Notes: generated by a model from the sequence alone, not told the origin. 64,000 nt of DNA from Siphonodentalium dalli (GCA_032622095.1 CP136065.1:150977577-151041576), one strand, 5' to 3'. Shown: positions 32,785-44,487, counted from the first letter of the stretch. Numbers and translations are program-made.

Positions 32785-35129
32785 TGTAATGTCAGTCACG
32801 AAAATACTACCATTTTTTTTATAAAACAATATTGCATGACAATATAACAACCATATCTTAGAGACGCTCAATAGACCTGAGCCTCAATGTCTGTGTTCAA
32901 AATAAGCACCATTCAATTTCCAAGTTGACCGCTAGCAAGAGTTGAAATATGTAATGTCAGTCACACGTAATGTCAGTCACGGCACGTAATGTCAGTCACG
33001 TTTTGCAATTTGTTCCTATTCTGGTAGATGACATAAAAATCTTGTAAGAAAACATACTACATGTAGTAATTGGATTTGTAAACATATGCAGTTCCATATC
33101 TATAGGTGCATCTACTACCAGTAATTTTGAATATTGTTTTCATGACAAACTATCAATAAAATTCAATTTCATGATCATTGGTACACAATTGTGAATATAT
33201 TTCACCATTATATAGTCTATTCTAAAAAGAAGTATACAAAGTCTGAGCTGCTAACCGGTATATATTTGGTGTCCATGGGCAACCGTGTGTCTTTTAACGC
33301 CCCAATATCTATCACAGCAACTACCGTACATATATACTAACTTCCTATCACCAAAGGGACGTTTATTGAGAAAATTCTAACTTCTCCCTTCAAGCATTGA
33401 TAAGCTTAAATTAGCTATGGATGTGGTGGAAAATATGCGATAAATTGTTTGACGGGTAAAGTTAGAAGTTTTTCAATATAAACTTTCCTAATATTTCCAG
33501 TAAAATGGTCAATATCCTGCTGTTTGCATTAAAAAAACAACTACAAATGGGGCTGCAACGATTCATCATGATTTCAATGCATCACAATTTAGTCAATGCA
33601 TCGCATCGTAAATGTCTGAAGTGATACATCACGATTTATGAAAGGCACACTTTTGAATAAAAACTCATCAAATGCTTTCTAACAACACTCAAGAATTCAG
33701 CTAGACTTTTCTCAACATTTATTTCCAAGAGTGACATCAATTTCACCAATGAGAATGCATGAATCAGATTGGTAAATTACCATGATTTGGGCAATGAGCA
33801 ACTTGATCCCTACAATGAGCCGGAACGAGGCTGAAGAAATTCATAGATATAGTGACAACTAGCAATTATGCATCATGGTTCACACCCCATCGATGCATAA
33901 ACATTGGATGTGCATTGCAACATGAACTTCCGCATTGTTACAGCCCTAACTACGTACAAGTGGGCTGAAAATTTATCAGCTAGGTTATATATTCAGAAAT
34001 TCATGTTCCCAGGTATAATAAACAGTGTGCTCAGACTGTTGTGGTAATGAGTTGTTCAACTTCTAGGAGAAAGTCCCAGTATTATGCTATCATATTTCTC
34101 AGGAGGCTGCCATACAATGACGATTCCTATCCACTTATTTATTTATTCAACTTGTATAAAAACAAAATATATCTCACTAAACAAACTACATTGTATACCA
34201 TGGAAATTACAATATAGATTTGATGTGAAATATCCAACTGAAATGTCATATGCATGCAATATGTGTTGAAAATGTTTGCCAAAGTATAAGACAACCTACG
34301 CAAACCACCTCCCATTTTCCCGGTCTCCGAACGCTATTGTCTGAAAAACTTGTGCAAAAGGTAATTGAGAATTTGTTCATACCCTAGGCTAATGCTTTGC
34401 ACAAATTCAATCAAATAATATCTGTCACAGACATAAGTCTGTCCATAATTAAAAAAAAAAATTCCAACTATAATAATTGAAAAAGGTGTTCATATCAATT
34501 TATTTGAATGTAAAAAACAACTTAAATTTGAAATCCAGTTACCATGTATCTTGGATAATTTTGTGTAATGTCAGTCACGCTTACATTAGCCAATGTCATG
34601 TTCATGTGCTGTATATGATAATAAAATATATTAAATGCATTTAAACCCCATAAAATATGATTGTAGGGCACTAATTACTCATTTGGATCAGCAACTGTTG
34701 GAAATACTTAATATATTTCATAGCGTAATGTCAGTCACGAAATTAGTGTAATGTCAGTCACGCATAATTTGGACAACAAAAAATATTTTATTATAGTTCT
34801 AAGTTTAAATTTTGCTTTTACATTATCTTGAAATATCTACCACGAAAAATTAACAAAGAAAATAAAATGAGTTTCTGTAAATTTAAGACAAATTTAATTT
34901 GAAAACAAGTTGGCAATGTGCCTTGATATTTTCATGTAATGTCAGTCACGCTAACATTGAACGATGCCATTTTATCATCGCTTGACTAAATTCAGAATAA
35001 TGCAAATTTTTGGGTGCACCCTGGCACAAGCCAACATCACACATAGAAATAATATTATATATTTATACATGTTGCTGGTATCATCACAACGAATCTGGAA
35101 AAAGTTCTTTGAATGTAATGTCAGTCACG
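32785..35129 (+). repeat. Nine dispersed copies of GTAATGTCAGTCACG
   Basis: Copies, all on the + strand, lie at 32786, 32951 (last G missing), 32967, 32986, 34565, 34725, 34748, 34936 and 35115. Three are clustered within 50 bases and two within 40; the others are isolated in unrelated AT-rich sequence. Flanks beyond the 15-16 bases do not align, so it is not a classical tandem repeat. A gap (33001-34564) without copies contains no gene I can support. Confidence 0.85.
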
Positions 35130-35529
35130 TGGAATTGCTTCTGGGGATTTGTTTTTTTGTTTTTGTTATTTCGGCATTTTTTTTATAGTAATTTTTCACA
35201 CAAAAATAAGAGATATACCTGATAATTATTCAATTTAGCACTATGAAGCAGCTAATTTGGTCTTAAAACACTGTGGTGCAATTTGTCGTCATCCCAAACG
35301 CGGGAGCGAATATTTTAGCGAAATCCATGTTATTGCGTAATTTAGGGGGTAGGGTTAAGTTTGACCCAATAGATACAACATATCATATCCGAAGCTTTAC
35401 AATGTTTATATCTACTGAGTTTTTTGGTATAACTTCAAAACAGAAGGACCTATGTTGCATGGTTACTTAACACCCGGACTCAAAGGTTGGACATTTTTTT
35501 GTACAAGTATAATAATAACCACTTGATTT

Positions 35530-35860
35530 TAGAGTTATCCATCTTACACCCGCAATATGTCCGTAATTTGTCCGTTTGAGACGTGGAAGTGGCCCACATC
35601 TCCAAAAATTAACACATTTCAAAAATCGATATCTGATCACTCTGATCTTTGAAGGGTGGGTTCCTCGACTCGAATCAAATATTTTTTACCCCAGAATCCA
35701 AAGAAATAGTAATTCAGGGGTGCTTAATCGGATTGAATACCTTCAACATGTTAATCTGAACATTACTTTAGGGAAGTTTGACCCATTTGGTGTCAAATAA
35801 AAACCAGCGGTCAGATGCTCGTAGCCCGTTTATATATAACCATGGCTATATATATGCCAG
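35530..35860 (+). repeat. Repeat family R2, single arm
   Basis: Shares CAATTTGTCCGTTTGAGACG-type sequence, ATATCTGATCACTCTG, CGACTCGAATCAAATATTTT and AAAGAAATAGTAATT with 38045-38260 (inverted) and with both arms of the foldback at 63096. It continues into GCGGTCAGATGCTCGTAGCC, which recurs inverted at 37605-37630. Confidence 0.75.
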
Positions 35861-36327
35861 ATATAACCGTACAAAAAAAACCACCGTTCTTTTTACCGTG
35901 TATTTATATGGTGTGTGTGCCTGTGGTTGTCCGTAACCTGGTGTCCGGTGTTATTGCTTTGAAAGGTAATCATGTTCGACTGGTGTTGTTAGATTGGTAA
36001 TGAGATTAGCGGTTTCTATGTCTTGTCTGGTCATACTTACTGTTTGAACTTTGTCTGAAATAGACGCACTTTTTATACTAGAATTTGCGCAACAGGGGCG
36101 CAGGGGATTCGCACGTCGAGTTGGTTTAAGGGTTTTTAGAAAAAGTATTTATATCATATAGAGAGGCCTACAGAACGATATCATATATATACTACATGCG
36201 AATGCATCCAATTTGGGTTTTTTTGGGATGTCTTTAGTGTAGTTTTATGGTTATGAGAGCTCATTTCCCCCTGATTTATGCTCCAAATGTGGTCTTCTCC
36301 TTTCAAATTTCTATATGATTTCAAACA

Positions 36328-36492
36328 GGGGTGGCACCAGGATATCCCCGACGCAGGGGCTATACGATTCCCCGAAAGGGGGCCGGGCTTTAGCTACCGG
36401 GTTGACCATTTCATATATCACCGACGGGGGTGGCTATCTCCACCCGACATGGGTGGGGATGTAGCCCCATGACTCTTCCCCGGGTGCCACCC
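36328..36492. mobile_element. Short element with GGGTGGCACC inverted ends
   Basis: GGGTGGCACC (36328) and GGTGCCACCC (36483) are perfect inverted ends, and the next inner blocks (GGGGCTAT / GTAGCCCC) also pair. At 165 bp it is a foldback-like MITE related to 17930-18055. GC content is much higher than the surroundings. Confidence 0.7.
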
Positions 36493-36599
36493 AACATAAT
36501 TTAGTATCGATGATTTATCGTCTTCAGTGAATGCAAGACCGCGCTCTTAGCATGTGGTGCCAAAGCAGGGACCTGTCAACAGGTGTGGTTAAGCAGGGG

Positions 36600-37540
36600 T
36601 CTTACCCCCCCCCCCCCAAAGCTGTAGTCAAACCTAATACAACATTAATTGGAAAATTCACACGAAAATTAGGTTGAAATTGTTCTCGTAATTTGATTTT
36701 CCAACAATTTTTTAGTGACGAAATTGTTGTTTTTAGACCAACATTTGCATATTTCCCTTTCATTTGCAAAATTCTGGATTGAAATGGCCATCAGTTGGCA
36801 ATTTTCAAACCTATATATAAGGGTGAGTGTCAGTTTGAAAATTTACACGAATTGGAAAGCATGAGGCCAGTCTAGATGCTAGGATTATCAAATTTTCATG
36901 TTCAGATTTTCACATCGGGCCGAACCATCGTCCGACCCGTATTTCCTGTGCCCTTGTCAATAATTACTTGCTAATTAATTTAAGAAAAAATAAATCGGGG
37001 TGTAAATTTATCTGGCTTTATACCACTAGATGTTAGGATTTGTTAATCTCATACTGGGCCGAACCATCCTTTTCATCCCCCCGCATGACTAGTGGCCACA
37101 AGACTACTGGTCCATTTAGAATAAGCTACCATCTAGTAGTCTGTGAGGGAACATTTGGTGAAAATAAAAGCCCGGGGGGGGGGGTTACAAATTGAATTAT
37201 GCCAACTAGTGAGTTTGGTGTGGTTCAATGGGGTGGGGTGCAGTTGGAACTTCCAAGGTGGATAGCCCCCCCCCCCCAACAAAACCCTCTAGCCAAGTCC
37301 CGCGTGCCATGCATATATCCCACACTCAACCAGGGGTGCCCCTCGCGACTTTGTTTCTGCTTTCGGCATGGGCCTATTTGTTTTCTATCCGAGAATACAC
37401 TGCACCGGCGGCAATACATGTATATTGCCCATTCTCTAAATGAAAACGCTTCAGTGGCTGCAAGTAAGACGATAATTGTGTTGTAGAAATGATACGGAAG
37501 ACTGATTGTCAAAAAACGCAACATCAAAATACACAGGGCA
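36600..37540. repeat. Dispersed repeats with GGGCCGAACCAT boxes; poly-C/G tracts
   Basis: 36820-36960 (ATTGGAAAGC, CCAGTCTAGATGCTAG, CGAACCATCGTCCGACCCG) is the inverse of 42925-43060, and a second weaker unit follows at 37010-37070. C- or G-runs of 10 or more lie at 36607, 37176 and 37266. ORFs through 37199-37527 are low-complexity chance frames. Confidence 0.55.
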
Positions 37541-37589
37541 AGGCATATCGATCCAAACTGTGGAGTGTGTTTTGATTGTGTATTTCTCG

Positions 37590-38260
37590 CATGGTTATAT
37601 ATATAAACGGGCTACGAGCATCTGACCGCAGGAGCTGTATGAAGATTCAAGAAAGTTGTTAGTGGAATAGTCAAACCACGTTCAGTAAAGAAGTACAAAA
37701 GAGAATGGGTGGGGGAGTTGATGACGTATTATGAATAAAATCGATGCGAACATTTTAGAGTTGGGGGAGAAGAAAGTGACCATGCTTTCGTTTATAATAA
37801 AGAGCGTTATCGATTATATGATCGTAAAATTCTGCGTAAAACTGACATATGCTTTTGTGAATTTTTGCTATGTCTGTGCCATATACGAATGTGTTCTTCT
37901 TTTTCCTGATAAGCTGAAAATTTACGAGTTTTGGTCTCAAATCGGACCTTGCATCTTTAGTTGAATCTCTTGGTGTTTTCCGAAATCATAGGTTGGGTGA
38001 ACAGTTTTACCCCGAGAAAGTATTGCTGTTTTATGTTGATTTCTTAAAGGTACTTAATCCGATTAGACGTTCCTAAATTACTATTTCTTTGGCTTTGGGG
38101 TAAAAAAATATTTGATTCGAGTCGAGGAACCAACCCTTCAAAACGCAGAGTGATCAGATATCGATTTTTGAAATGTGATAATTTTTGGAGATGTGGGCCA
38201 CTTCCACGTCTCAAACGGACAAATTGCGGGTGTAAGATGGACAACTCAAGTGGTTATTAT
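37590..38260 (-). repeat. Repeat family R2/AAAGAGCGTT composite, longer copy
   Basis: On the - strand: R2 arm (38260-38045), then AACTGTTCACCC, CACCAAGAGATTCA, AGCATATGTCAGTTTTACGC, a CGCTCTTTATTATAAACGAA block (about 37800), TACTGAACGTGGTTTGACTA and finally GCGGTCAGATGCTCGTAGCC (37630). The middle is homologous to 6780-7070 and to 63780-64000. Confidence 0.7.
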
Positions 38261-38650
38261 TACAGAAAGCGGTACAAAGAGAGAGAGGGTGACTGTTGTT
38301 TTTTTGTTCGAAAGTACAATAGGGATGTAAACTGGATGGGCTGGGATGACTAATGTGCTTAATTATATTCTACAAAAAGGAAGGATGAGAAATAAAAGAT
38401 TGAAGATTAAAATTATAATGCATGGCAGACTTGGCTGTTCAATAAAGCTGTACAAAATCACAATTCTCACTTTTTACATTGAAAACACTTCTCCACGGAA
38501 TGTTGAACTGAACAGTAAAATAAAAACTAGACATAGACGTCCCATGAATGGACCGGTGTGTTTTAAGGTTATATTACTTTCTGCTGTATATAAACCGTAT
38601 AAATAGTAGTTTTATGGCAAATAAGAAGATTCTGATGTGAATTCAAGTTA

Positions 38651-38656
38651 TTTATT
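38651..38656 (-). terminator. Poly(A) signal of gene copy 3
   Basis: AATAAA on the - strand inside the conserved ATGAAATAAATAACTTGAAT block. Confidence 0.65.
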
Positions 38657-38735
38657 TCATAATTATAACATAACAAGATTAGCACTATCAACGAATAACA
38701 ATAGAACAATAAATCAAAACATAATAAACATAACA

Positions 38736-39946
38736 TTAACGTACAAAGGATTTACACAATGACTTGATTTTTTTCAGCGTTGAAGTTTTCGAATTCTTTC
38801 TGTAAGAATGTTCCAGAACTTTGCTGGGAACACGACTGATCACAATGTCATGGAAAGAGTCAAGATCAACACCATTAAAGGATTGTTTGGAATTGGCGAA
38901 TTTGTTGGAGCACTGGAACTGTTTCTCTAATAGAAGACATCTCATTGAATGTTTCTTCTTCATTGCTGGCTTCGTAGGTTTGGAGGCTGCAGGTAAAATC
39001 TGACTCCCAGAAAGGAGTCCCACGAACTCATGTCCGACACTTTTGTCACAGAAGATTCTGTCACCGCGAGAACTCTCTGCTGAATATGATGCTTAATACA
39101 AGACTCAACGTGGGAATTCTGGGAGTTCGTTAAAATCTGCTCGTCGTAGGAACTGACGTCGAAGGAAACGTCGCTGTAATCAACCTCGTCAAGAACCACC
39201 GAAGCGTCGTCGGCACCATACACGATTCGATCGTTCTCTGAAGCTGATGCAGACTTATTAACGTCAATGCCGAAATCGCACGCGGACTCAATAACACCGC
39301 CGTCTTCTGCTCCGTCGAATGTGACGTCACTGCGGAAACTTATGTCCTCTTGAGATAACTCCTCAAGCATCGATGTCATCCGATCGTGAAGCACAATACG
39401 TCTCCTGGCCCTGCTTTCTGAGAATGCGCGATTCCGATTTGGCGTACTATGTGCGAGACAGCCTGAGGCAGGATCGTCATCGTCACCATCATCGCCGTCA
39501 TCGTTTAGAGTCCATGCGAGAATACTCCCCATTGAAAGAGAATCTTCGAACATGGGAACACTGCTTACAACTTTGGTAGTATTTCGGTAATCGATTGTCG
39601 TAGAATCGTACATTTTGTTAAGCTCGCAGAAGAAACTAGCGTCCATCATTGTCGACGACGCTCTTGGATTCAATTTCGGCATTTTGGAGCATTTAACTGA
39701 TTGCTGTCGCGCTGTACCTGTTGGGCCCTGAATCATGGTCGACGATGCACTGGGATTTGATTTTGCCGAATGTGTTCTACGTAGGCCGGCTCTCCGTTGA
39801 TATAGCGTGCCACTCAAGTCGTTACTGCACTCGGTTTGGTCAACTTGTTCCATCGTACGAGCATATCGCTGGTCGCAGTAAAACATTGCTCGCGATTTGA
39901 GTTCCTCCTCATAGTCAGGTAGATCGCACACGAAAGTAGTGTCCAT
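38736..39946 (-). pseudogene. Unrecognised disordered protein family, copy 3, frameshifted
   Basis: Homologous to copies 1 and 2 from ATG (39946) to the family stop (38736). The frame is intact to about 39012. There the intact copies read CTCCTTGCTTTCTGGG and this copy reads CTCCTTTCTGGG: four bases are missing. The frame then runs into a stop at 38960, giving 328 residues with a foreign tail instead of the SGSQILP block and the basic C-terminus. The lost C-terminal ~95 codons remain readable in another frame (38736-39023), so the lesion is young. It may be a pseudogene or encode a truncated product. The N-terminal half resembles copy 2 and the centre and C-terminal part resemble copy 1. Confidence 0.85.
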
Positions 39947-40290
39947 TGTAGAAACTGAAATGATATTGAGAAAGCTATGTTATAGATATAGTCCTTATGC
40001 ATGTATATATAGTCAGTATAATGTAGAATGGTGGCGAGCTAGACCTTATATTCGGGAGATTAAATAGTGTTAAACAGATCGTCTTATATATGATGAGCGC
40101 CATTAATGAGCGTATGCATGCTGCATACTGAAGCGCGGAGCACTGATTAATAACGCGCGACGTTAATTAGGGAGCAGAAGATATCCTTCAGTTCATTTAC
40201 GTATTCCATAGTCATTCACAAATCAGTGCATTTTCCTTGAGGATGCAACGTCTGGGTCGGATACAAATTAGACTAAACTGTCAGACAGCG
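39947..40290 (-). promoter_or_regulatory. Promoter of gene copy 3
   Basis: On the - strand the module order is kept: CTGACAGTTTAGTCTAATTT (about 40275), TAACGTCGCGCGTTATTAAT, the CTTCAGTATGCAG/CATGCATACGCTCATTAAT block, ATCTCCCGAATATAAGGTC with the TATA-like element, and a TTTCAGTTTCTACA leader. The near-palindrome is changed (TATAAGACGAT), and the TATA box is weaker than in copies 1 and 2. Confidence 0.6.
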
Positions 40291-41227
40291 CAACGGTTTG
40301 AACTTTGAAGTCGTGCGCGGTCCCAATCACGGCGATGTGATTGTCGTCTAGACCGTGTGCATATTGAGTCTTATATTTTAGCGCTGGTTGATTGTCTGCT
40401 GCTAAGATAATGAACTTGAAAGTTTCAAGGCATTTTCTTTTGATTCGATTTTATTTTCACAATGAAATGAATGTCATGTGGCATATAATAATATGTATTG
40501 CATTGGAGTAGCACACATGTCCCCGTAACAAACATTGATCCTACCCCCAATAATCCTATATAATTAGTATTATTGGGTGGGGTCATATTTTTGGTCGTCT
40601 TCTGCTGCCCCAAGCACGAATAACAAATACATGTACAAAATTTAACGGAGTAAATTTATAAATATGAATGAATTGTAAATTCTGTTCCAGACTCGATTGA
40701 GGCGGATATTAATAAAAACGTACTATTGGCAATATAATGGAAATGTGTCATATAGGCAGGGTTTCCATCGCCCTATATAATTCCTGTTTCGAAGAGATCG
40801 ATACTAAACAAACCTAATGCTACTTGTGCGGTTTGTGTACCCCAAAACTATTCACTGGTTAACATCGTTAGCTATTTCAATGCACGTATACACCCAAAGG
40901 CACAGACTATGATCCGCAAAAATGGAAACTATATACGCCGTTAATTACACACAAGAACGCCACAGTCACATTGCATTTCTTCTGATATTTAGGCTACTTG
41001 TGTGCTATATATATGATTTAATTTTGAAGTTTGTGAAAATAATGTAACATTAAAAAATGAAGCAGTGTTTTCTCACGATGAAGCAACTGTACTGTACATA
41101 AACTCGAATGTACATGGACCAAATAGCTGTTGTAATTACCTTTCCTACTAGGTGTGGCAGCTCTTTAAACGCACAATATTCATACACGTACATCCACTGA
41201 TTAGAAGTTTTTAATTATGCTAGGTTT

Positions 41228-41300
41228 ATACTAGGGTGAGTGGTTTGGGGTGGCTAACCCCGGGATTGTCGAAAGGGCCGAGAGGCCCGTTTCCTTAATC
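41228..41300 (-). repeat. Hairpin-bearing 3' tail shared with 14823-14885
   Basis: On the - strand GGAAACGGGCC-TCTC-GGCCC-TTTC forms a 9-bp stem with one bulged C, followed by GACAATCCCGGGGTTAGC. The latter 18 bases are identical at 14852-14872. Confidence 0.6.
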
Positions 41301-41326
41301 CCTCATGTTTTTGCCTTTATTAAAGA

Positions 41327-41773
41327 TCAAGAAGCAAAAAAAACACAGATTTTAAAATGTTTAATATGGTTTCTTCTTTTGTTGTTTCTTTGCCTCTGGT
41401 GGACGTGCTGCTGGTTCCGAAGGAGTGGTGGATAGTAAACATGGGTTTCTTTTACCCCAGCCTCGTTTCGGACGGAGTATCTTATTTTGCTGTCAGCTGG
41501 ATCGGCCGCATCTGCACCCTCGTAGATGTTTCTGTCGAGGATGAGGGCTGTGTCTGCCTGTGCGAATCTGTAGTTTCCTCTGGCCTGTTGGAGTTTGTTA
41601 ATGAGGTCGCAGTGCAGGCGGTCGAATATGTCTTTCTTTGACTCCCTCTCCCTGGGGGGTGGTGACACCGGCTGAAAATTTATATAGCCATCTGCATCCA
41701 CGAGCTGAATGTGGAGATATTTTCTAGAGCAGTTTGTCAGGTACAACTGAAATAAATTCTTCAGAATAGACAC
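41327..41773 (-). CDS. ORF of unknown function, 148 codons
   Basis: The frame has coding-like composition: YLHIQLVDADGYINFQPVSP, a charged KKDIFDRLHCDLINKLQQ segment, NYRFAQADTALILDRNIYEG, and a His/Arg/Asn-rich end. No family is recognised. The first third is shared, in broken form, with the duplication at 22431-22630 (HIQFVDADG then stop) and with 930-950; the rest is unique here. AATAAA follows the stop within about 15 bases, and the tail beyond it (41300-41230) matches 14823-14885. It is either the last exon of a gene or an element-borne ORF. A true start is uncertain, as homology begins within the frame. Confidence 0.45.
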   Translation of the reverse strand: MSILKNLFQLYLTNCSRKYLHIQLVDADGYINFQPVSPPPRERESKKDIFDRLHCDLINKLQQARGNYRFAQADTALILDRNIYEGADAADPADSKIRYSVRNEAGVKETHVYYPPLLRNQQHVHQRQRNNKRRNHIKHFKICVFFAS

Positions 41774-42050
41774 AATTCTTTGATTAAACGTATTTGACTT
41801 TGGAATAAAATTTCATGGTTGTCGAAGATCTGTCGTTTTCCGTATTCTTAACAAGAGCATCGATAGGCTGTGCATGGTACAATACGCCCGTCGTAATTCA
41901 AACAAAGGGCCATAACTCTGGTGAAAATTGGTGGGCGGAACCCAAATTCGAACCTGACCTGTACTTTGGGATAGTAAGCCGATACCAAATGTCATTCCAT
42001 TCAGTTCAGACTTACTCAAGTTATAATCCGGAAACGAAAAAATCGAACGG

Positions 42051-43090
42051 GCGGACATGCGTCTGGACTTGTTCCTCGTATTTATATAGGCTACTCGTCA
42101 TTACATGTATATTGAGTGAAAAGCTGTTGGCTTTGGAAGTTGCGAATAAGTACATCAACCCATCAGAAACAACATACTAAAAATAAAGAAGAATCAAGAA
42201 ACGCGAAATTGATGAATTTTGTGAAATAATTTTGTCAATATTTAGTAAAATACTCAATATTTGGCTTTTAAAGAATGTTTATATAAACAAATTCACAGAG
42301 TACATAACAGATTACATAATAGAAAACCTTTCTCAGATACGTTGAGTATTTTTCTAGTTATGTGCCTCAAAAATTGGGAGTATATCTAATTTCAGAGCCT
42401 CAATTTCTCAAAATTAGCTAAAAATCCATTTGTTATGGTCTTGTATTTTAAAATCTTGAAATTGATATCCATATTCCCTGTAGTTCTCATAATCATTTAA
42501 GTATATATCGTTAAACACACTGTGAAGGAATTTCCAATAACATGGAAAAACATAGAAAATCAACATATGGCCCCATGTATCCTTAGTATTGATTCCTTTT
42601 TTTAAATGCCACTTTGGGGCCATTTTGTCTATTTTAAAGGTTTTGTGTATAAATACTAAATAGTAAAACTAATGTGCGTTTAATTTGCAAAATCATTTGA
42701 ACTGTGTTCTTAAAACACTTCAGTGTTGAAATAAAAGCATGATATTGGATATGTCAATGCATGTCACTGGATTTCACTCATTTTTTCTGGACACTGACTC
42801 CAAATATGAATATCGGAAAAATGGGGTAGGGGAAACCATATTAAGAAAACCTCAGAAAACATGGATCTTGATGCCTAAAACTACTATCACGAGCTAATAC
42901 AATCCTTATTTTTTGACTGGCTACTGGGTAGGGGACAGGGACACACGGGTCGGACGATGGTTCGACCCGGTATGAGAACATTTTGAAATGAACATGAAAA
43001 TTAACAACCCTAGCATCTAGACTGGTCTCAAGCTTTCCAATTCGGTGAACGTTTCAACCTGACACCCAACCCTTAGGTTGGAAGATTGCC
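42051..43090. other. No gene; partial match to 20890-21190 and an inverted repeat piece
   Basis: 42160-42420 (AACAACATACTAAAAATAAA, GCGAAATTGATGAATTTTG, CTTTCTCAGATACGTTGA) is a diverged copy of 20905-21190. 42925-43060 is the inverse of 36840-36950. Confidence 0.6.
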
Positions 43091-43140
43091 AAAAAATTCA
43101 CCTATCTTGATCCGTTTTTTATTTATACTATGTTGTTTGT

Positions 43141-43746
43141 AATGGGTTAATAGACTTATTCCTGCTAAGAAACATTGTGTTTCTTGGAACACTGGTTAAC
43201 TTACAAGGGAATCACAGAGCAGCTCTCGATGTATTCCTATTCAATTATCATGGTAATCGAATATATGGTCGCCCGATGACAGGATTTCTGAAAGATATCT
43301 CTGATATTCTCCATAGATTCGACTTATACCATTATCTCACATCTTTTCTGGAAACGGGTTCCTTCCCCATTCAGACCACGTGGAAGAAAATTGTCAGAGA
43401 TTGTCTCTCTGCCCACTACTCACGCGAAGTGAGTCAGAGTGGTCAAAGAGACGATTCTCTATCATTCTTCTTCAAGGTAAAACCCGAAAATCAGTCAATG
43501 TGGAAACTTTGGCAGCTCTCTCGAGAAGAACCTGAGTATTTTCCAATCTGTATCAAGATGGCCAATATTTTGACCAAAACCACGTACGTCAATGACGCTC
43601 AATGTAGTCGCTGCAACCAAACATATTCAAATCTCTTGTTTCATAGGTATCTCGAGTGTACATCTGAGTTCGCACAGATGGTACGAAACACATTTTGGTA
43701 TTCACTGATTGACATATTTGGAATTGAAACCTTTATCTTTGATTGA
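43141..43746 (+). pseudogene. LINE C-terminal fragment (about 200 codons)
   Basis: One open frame from before 43141 to TGA at 43744. It includes SFPIQTTWKKIVRDCLS, NQSMWKLWQLSREEPEYF and a C-terminal C..C....H....C pattern (CSRCNQTYSNLLFHRYLEC). Such a Trp-rich segment followed by CxxC-H-C is typical of the C-terminus of non-LTR retrotransposon polyproteins, after the reverse transcriptase. The reverse transcriptase itself is not found upstream, so this is a 5'-truncated copy. The frame is intact, which suggests it is younger than the fragments at 12.5 and 21.4 kb. No true initiation codon is expected. Confidence 0.65.
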
Positions 43747-43989
43747 TAACCTGAATTGGGATACATTCCCTTGCGTACTGCCTTGGCGGGTGTATCCCAA
43801 TGCAAATTGAATTGTTGTGTGATGAATATCGTCCTTTTCAAGCGATGTGTGAGGTTTATTCTCATCCTATGCTCTGACTAAGTTCTATGATCAAATAATC
43901 ATATTGGATACCTCATTAACGTATATATAATATCGGAAGAAAGCCCCCTTAGCATATTGCATCGGTGCAGAAGATCACCTCATCTCATA

Positions 43990-44095
43990 TATATGTATAC
44001 GTATGTATGTATGTATGTGTGTATGTATATATATGTATACATATATATTTCAAAAGTATATATGTATGTATATATATATGTATATATACTTGTCT
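43990..44095. repeat. TA/TGTA microsatellite
   Basis: ATGTATGTATGT and TATATATGTATA runs with interruptions. Confidence 0.9.
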
Positions 44096-44302
44096 CTAAC
44101 TTCGTGTTTTGCTGTTATTACTGCTACAATTTATTTATAGTGTTTCTTGAACTATTCTTCGGTCTTCGGTATGAGTTGGTTATCACTTATGGAATTCGAT
44201 TGGCATACTTACACTTTGATGGATGAGCTTACTTCAAGTGAGCCTTCTCAAGTTAAATCGTATTGCATGTGTATATATGTCATCATTTAAATTGTGTATG
44301 TC

Positions 44303-44487
<185 letters not shown>

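Larger units (their letters stand above)
38640..42050 (-). repeat. Segmental duplication (copy 3 arm), inverted relative to 22100-25760
   Basis: Read on the - strand, the order of blocks equals that of 22100-25760: repeat unit (41880-42010), CTTCGACAACCATGA (about 41825), ACCTGACAAACTGCTCTAGA (about 41730), GTGGATGCAGATGGC (41690), distal promoter, gene. Differences: about 130 bases are missing after CTCTAGA, and between about 41665 and 41230 this copy has a 148-codon ORF and tail where the other has unrelated sequence. Confidence 0.8.
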
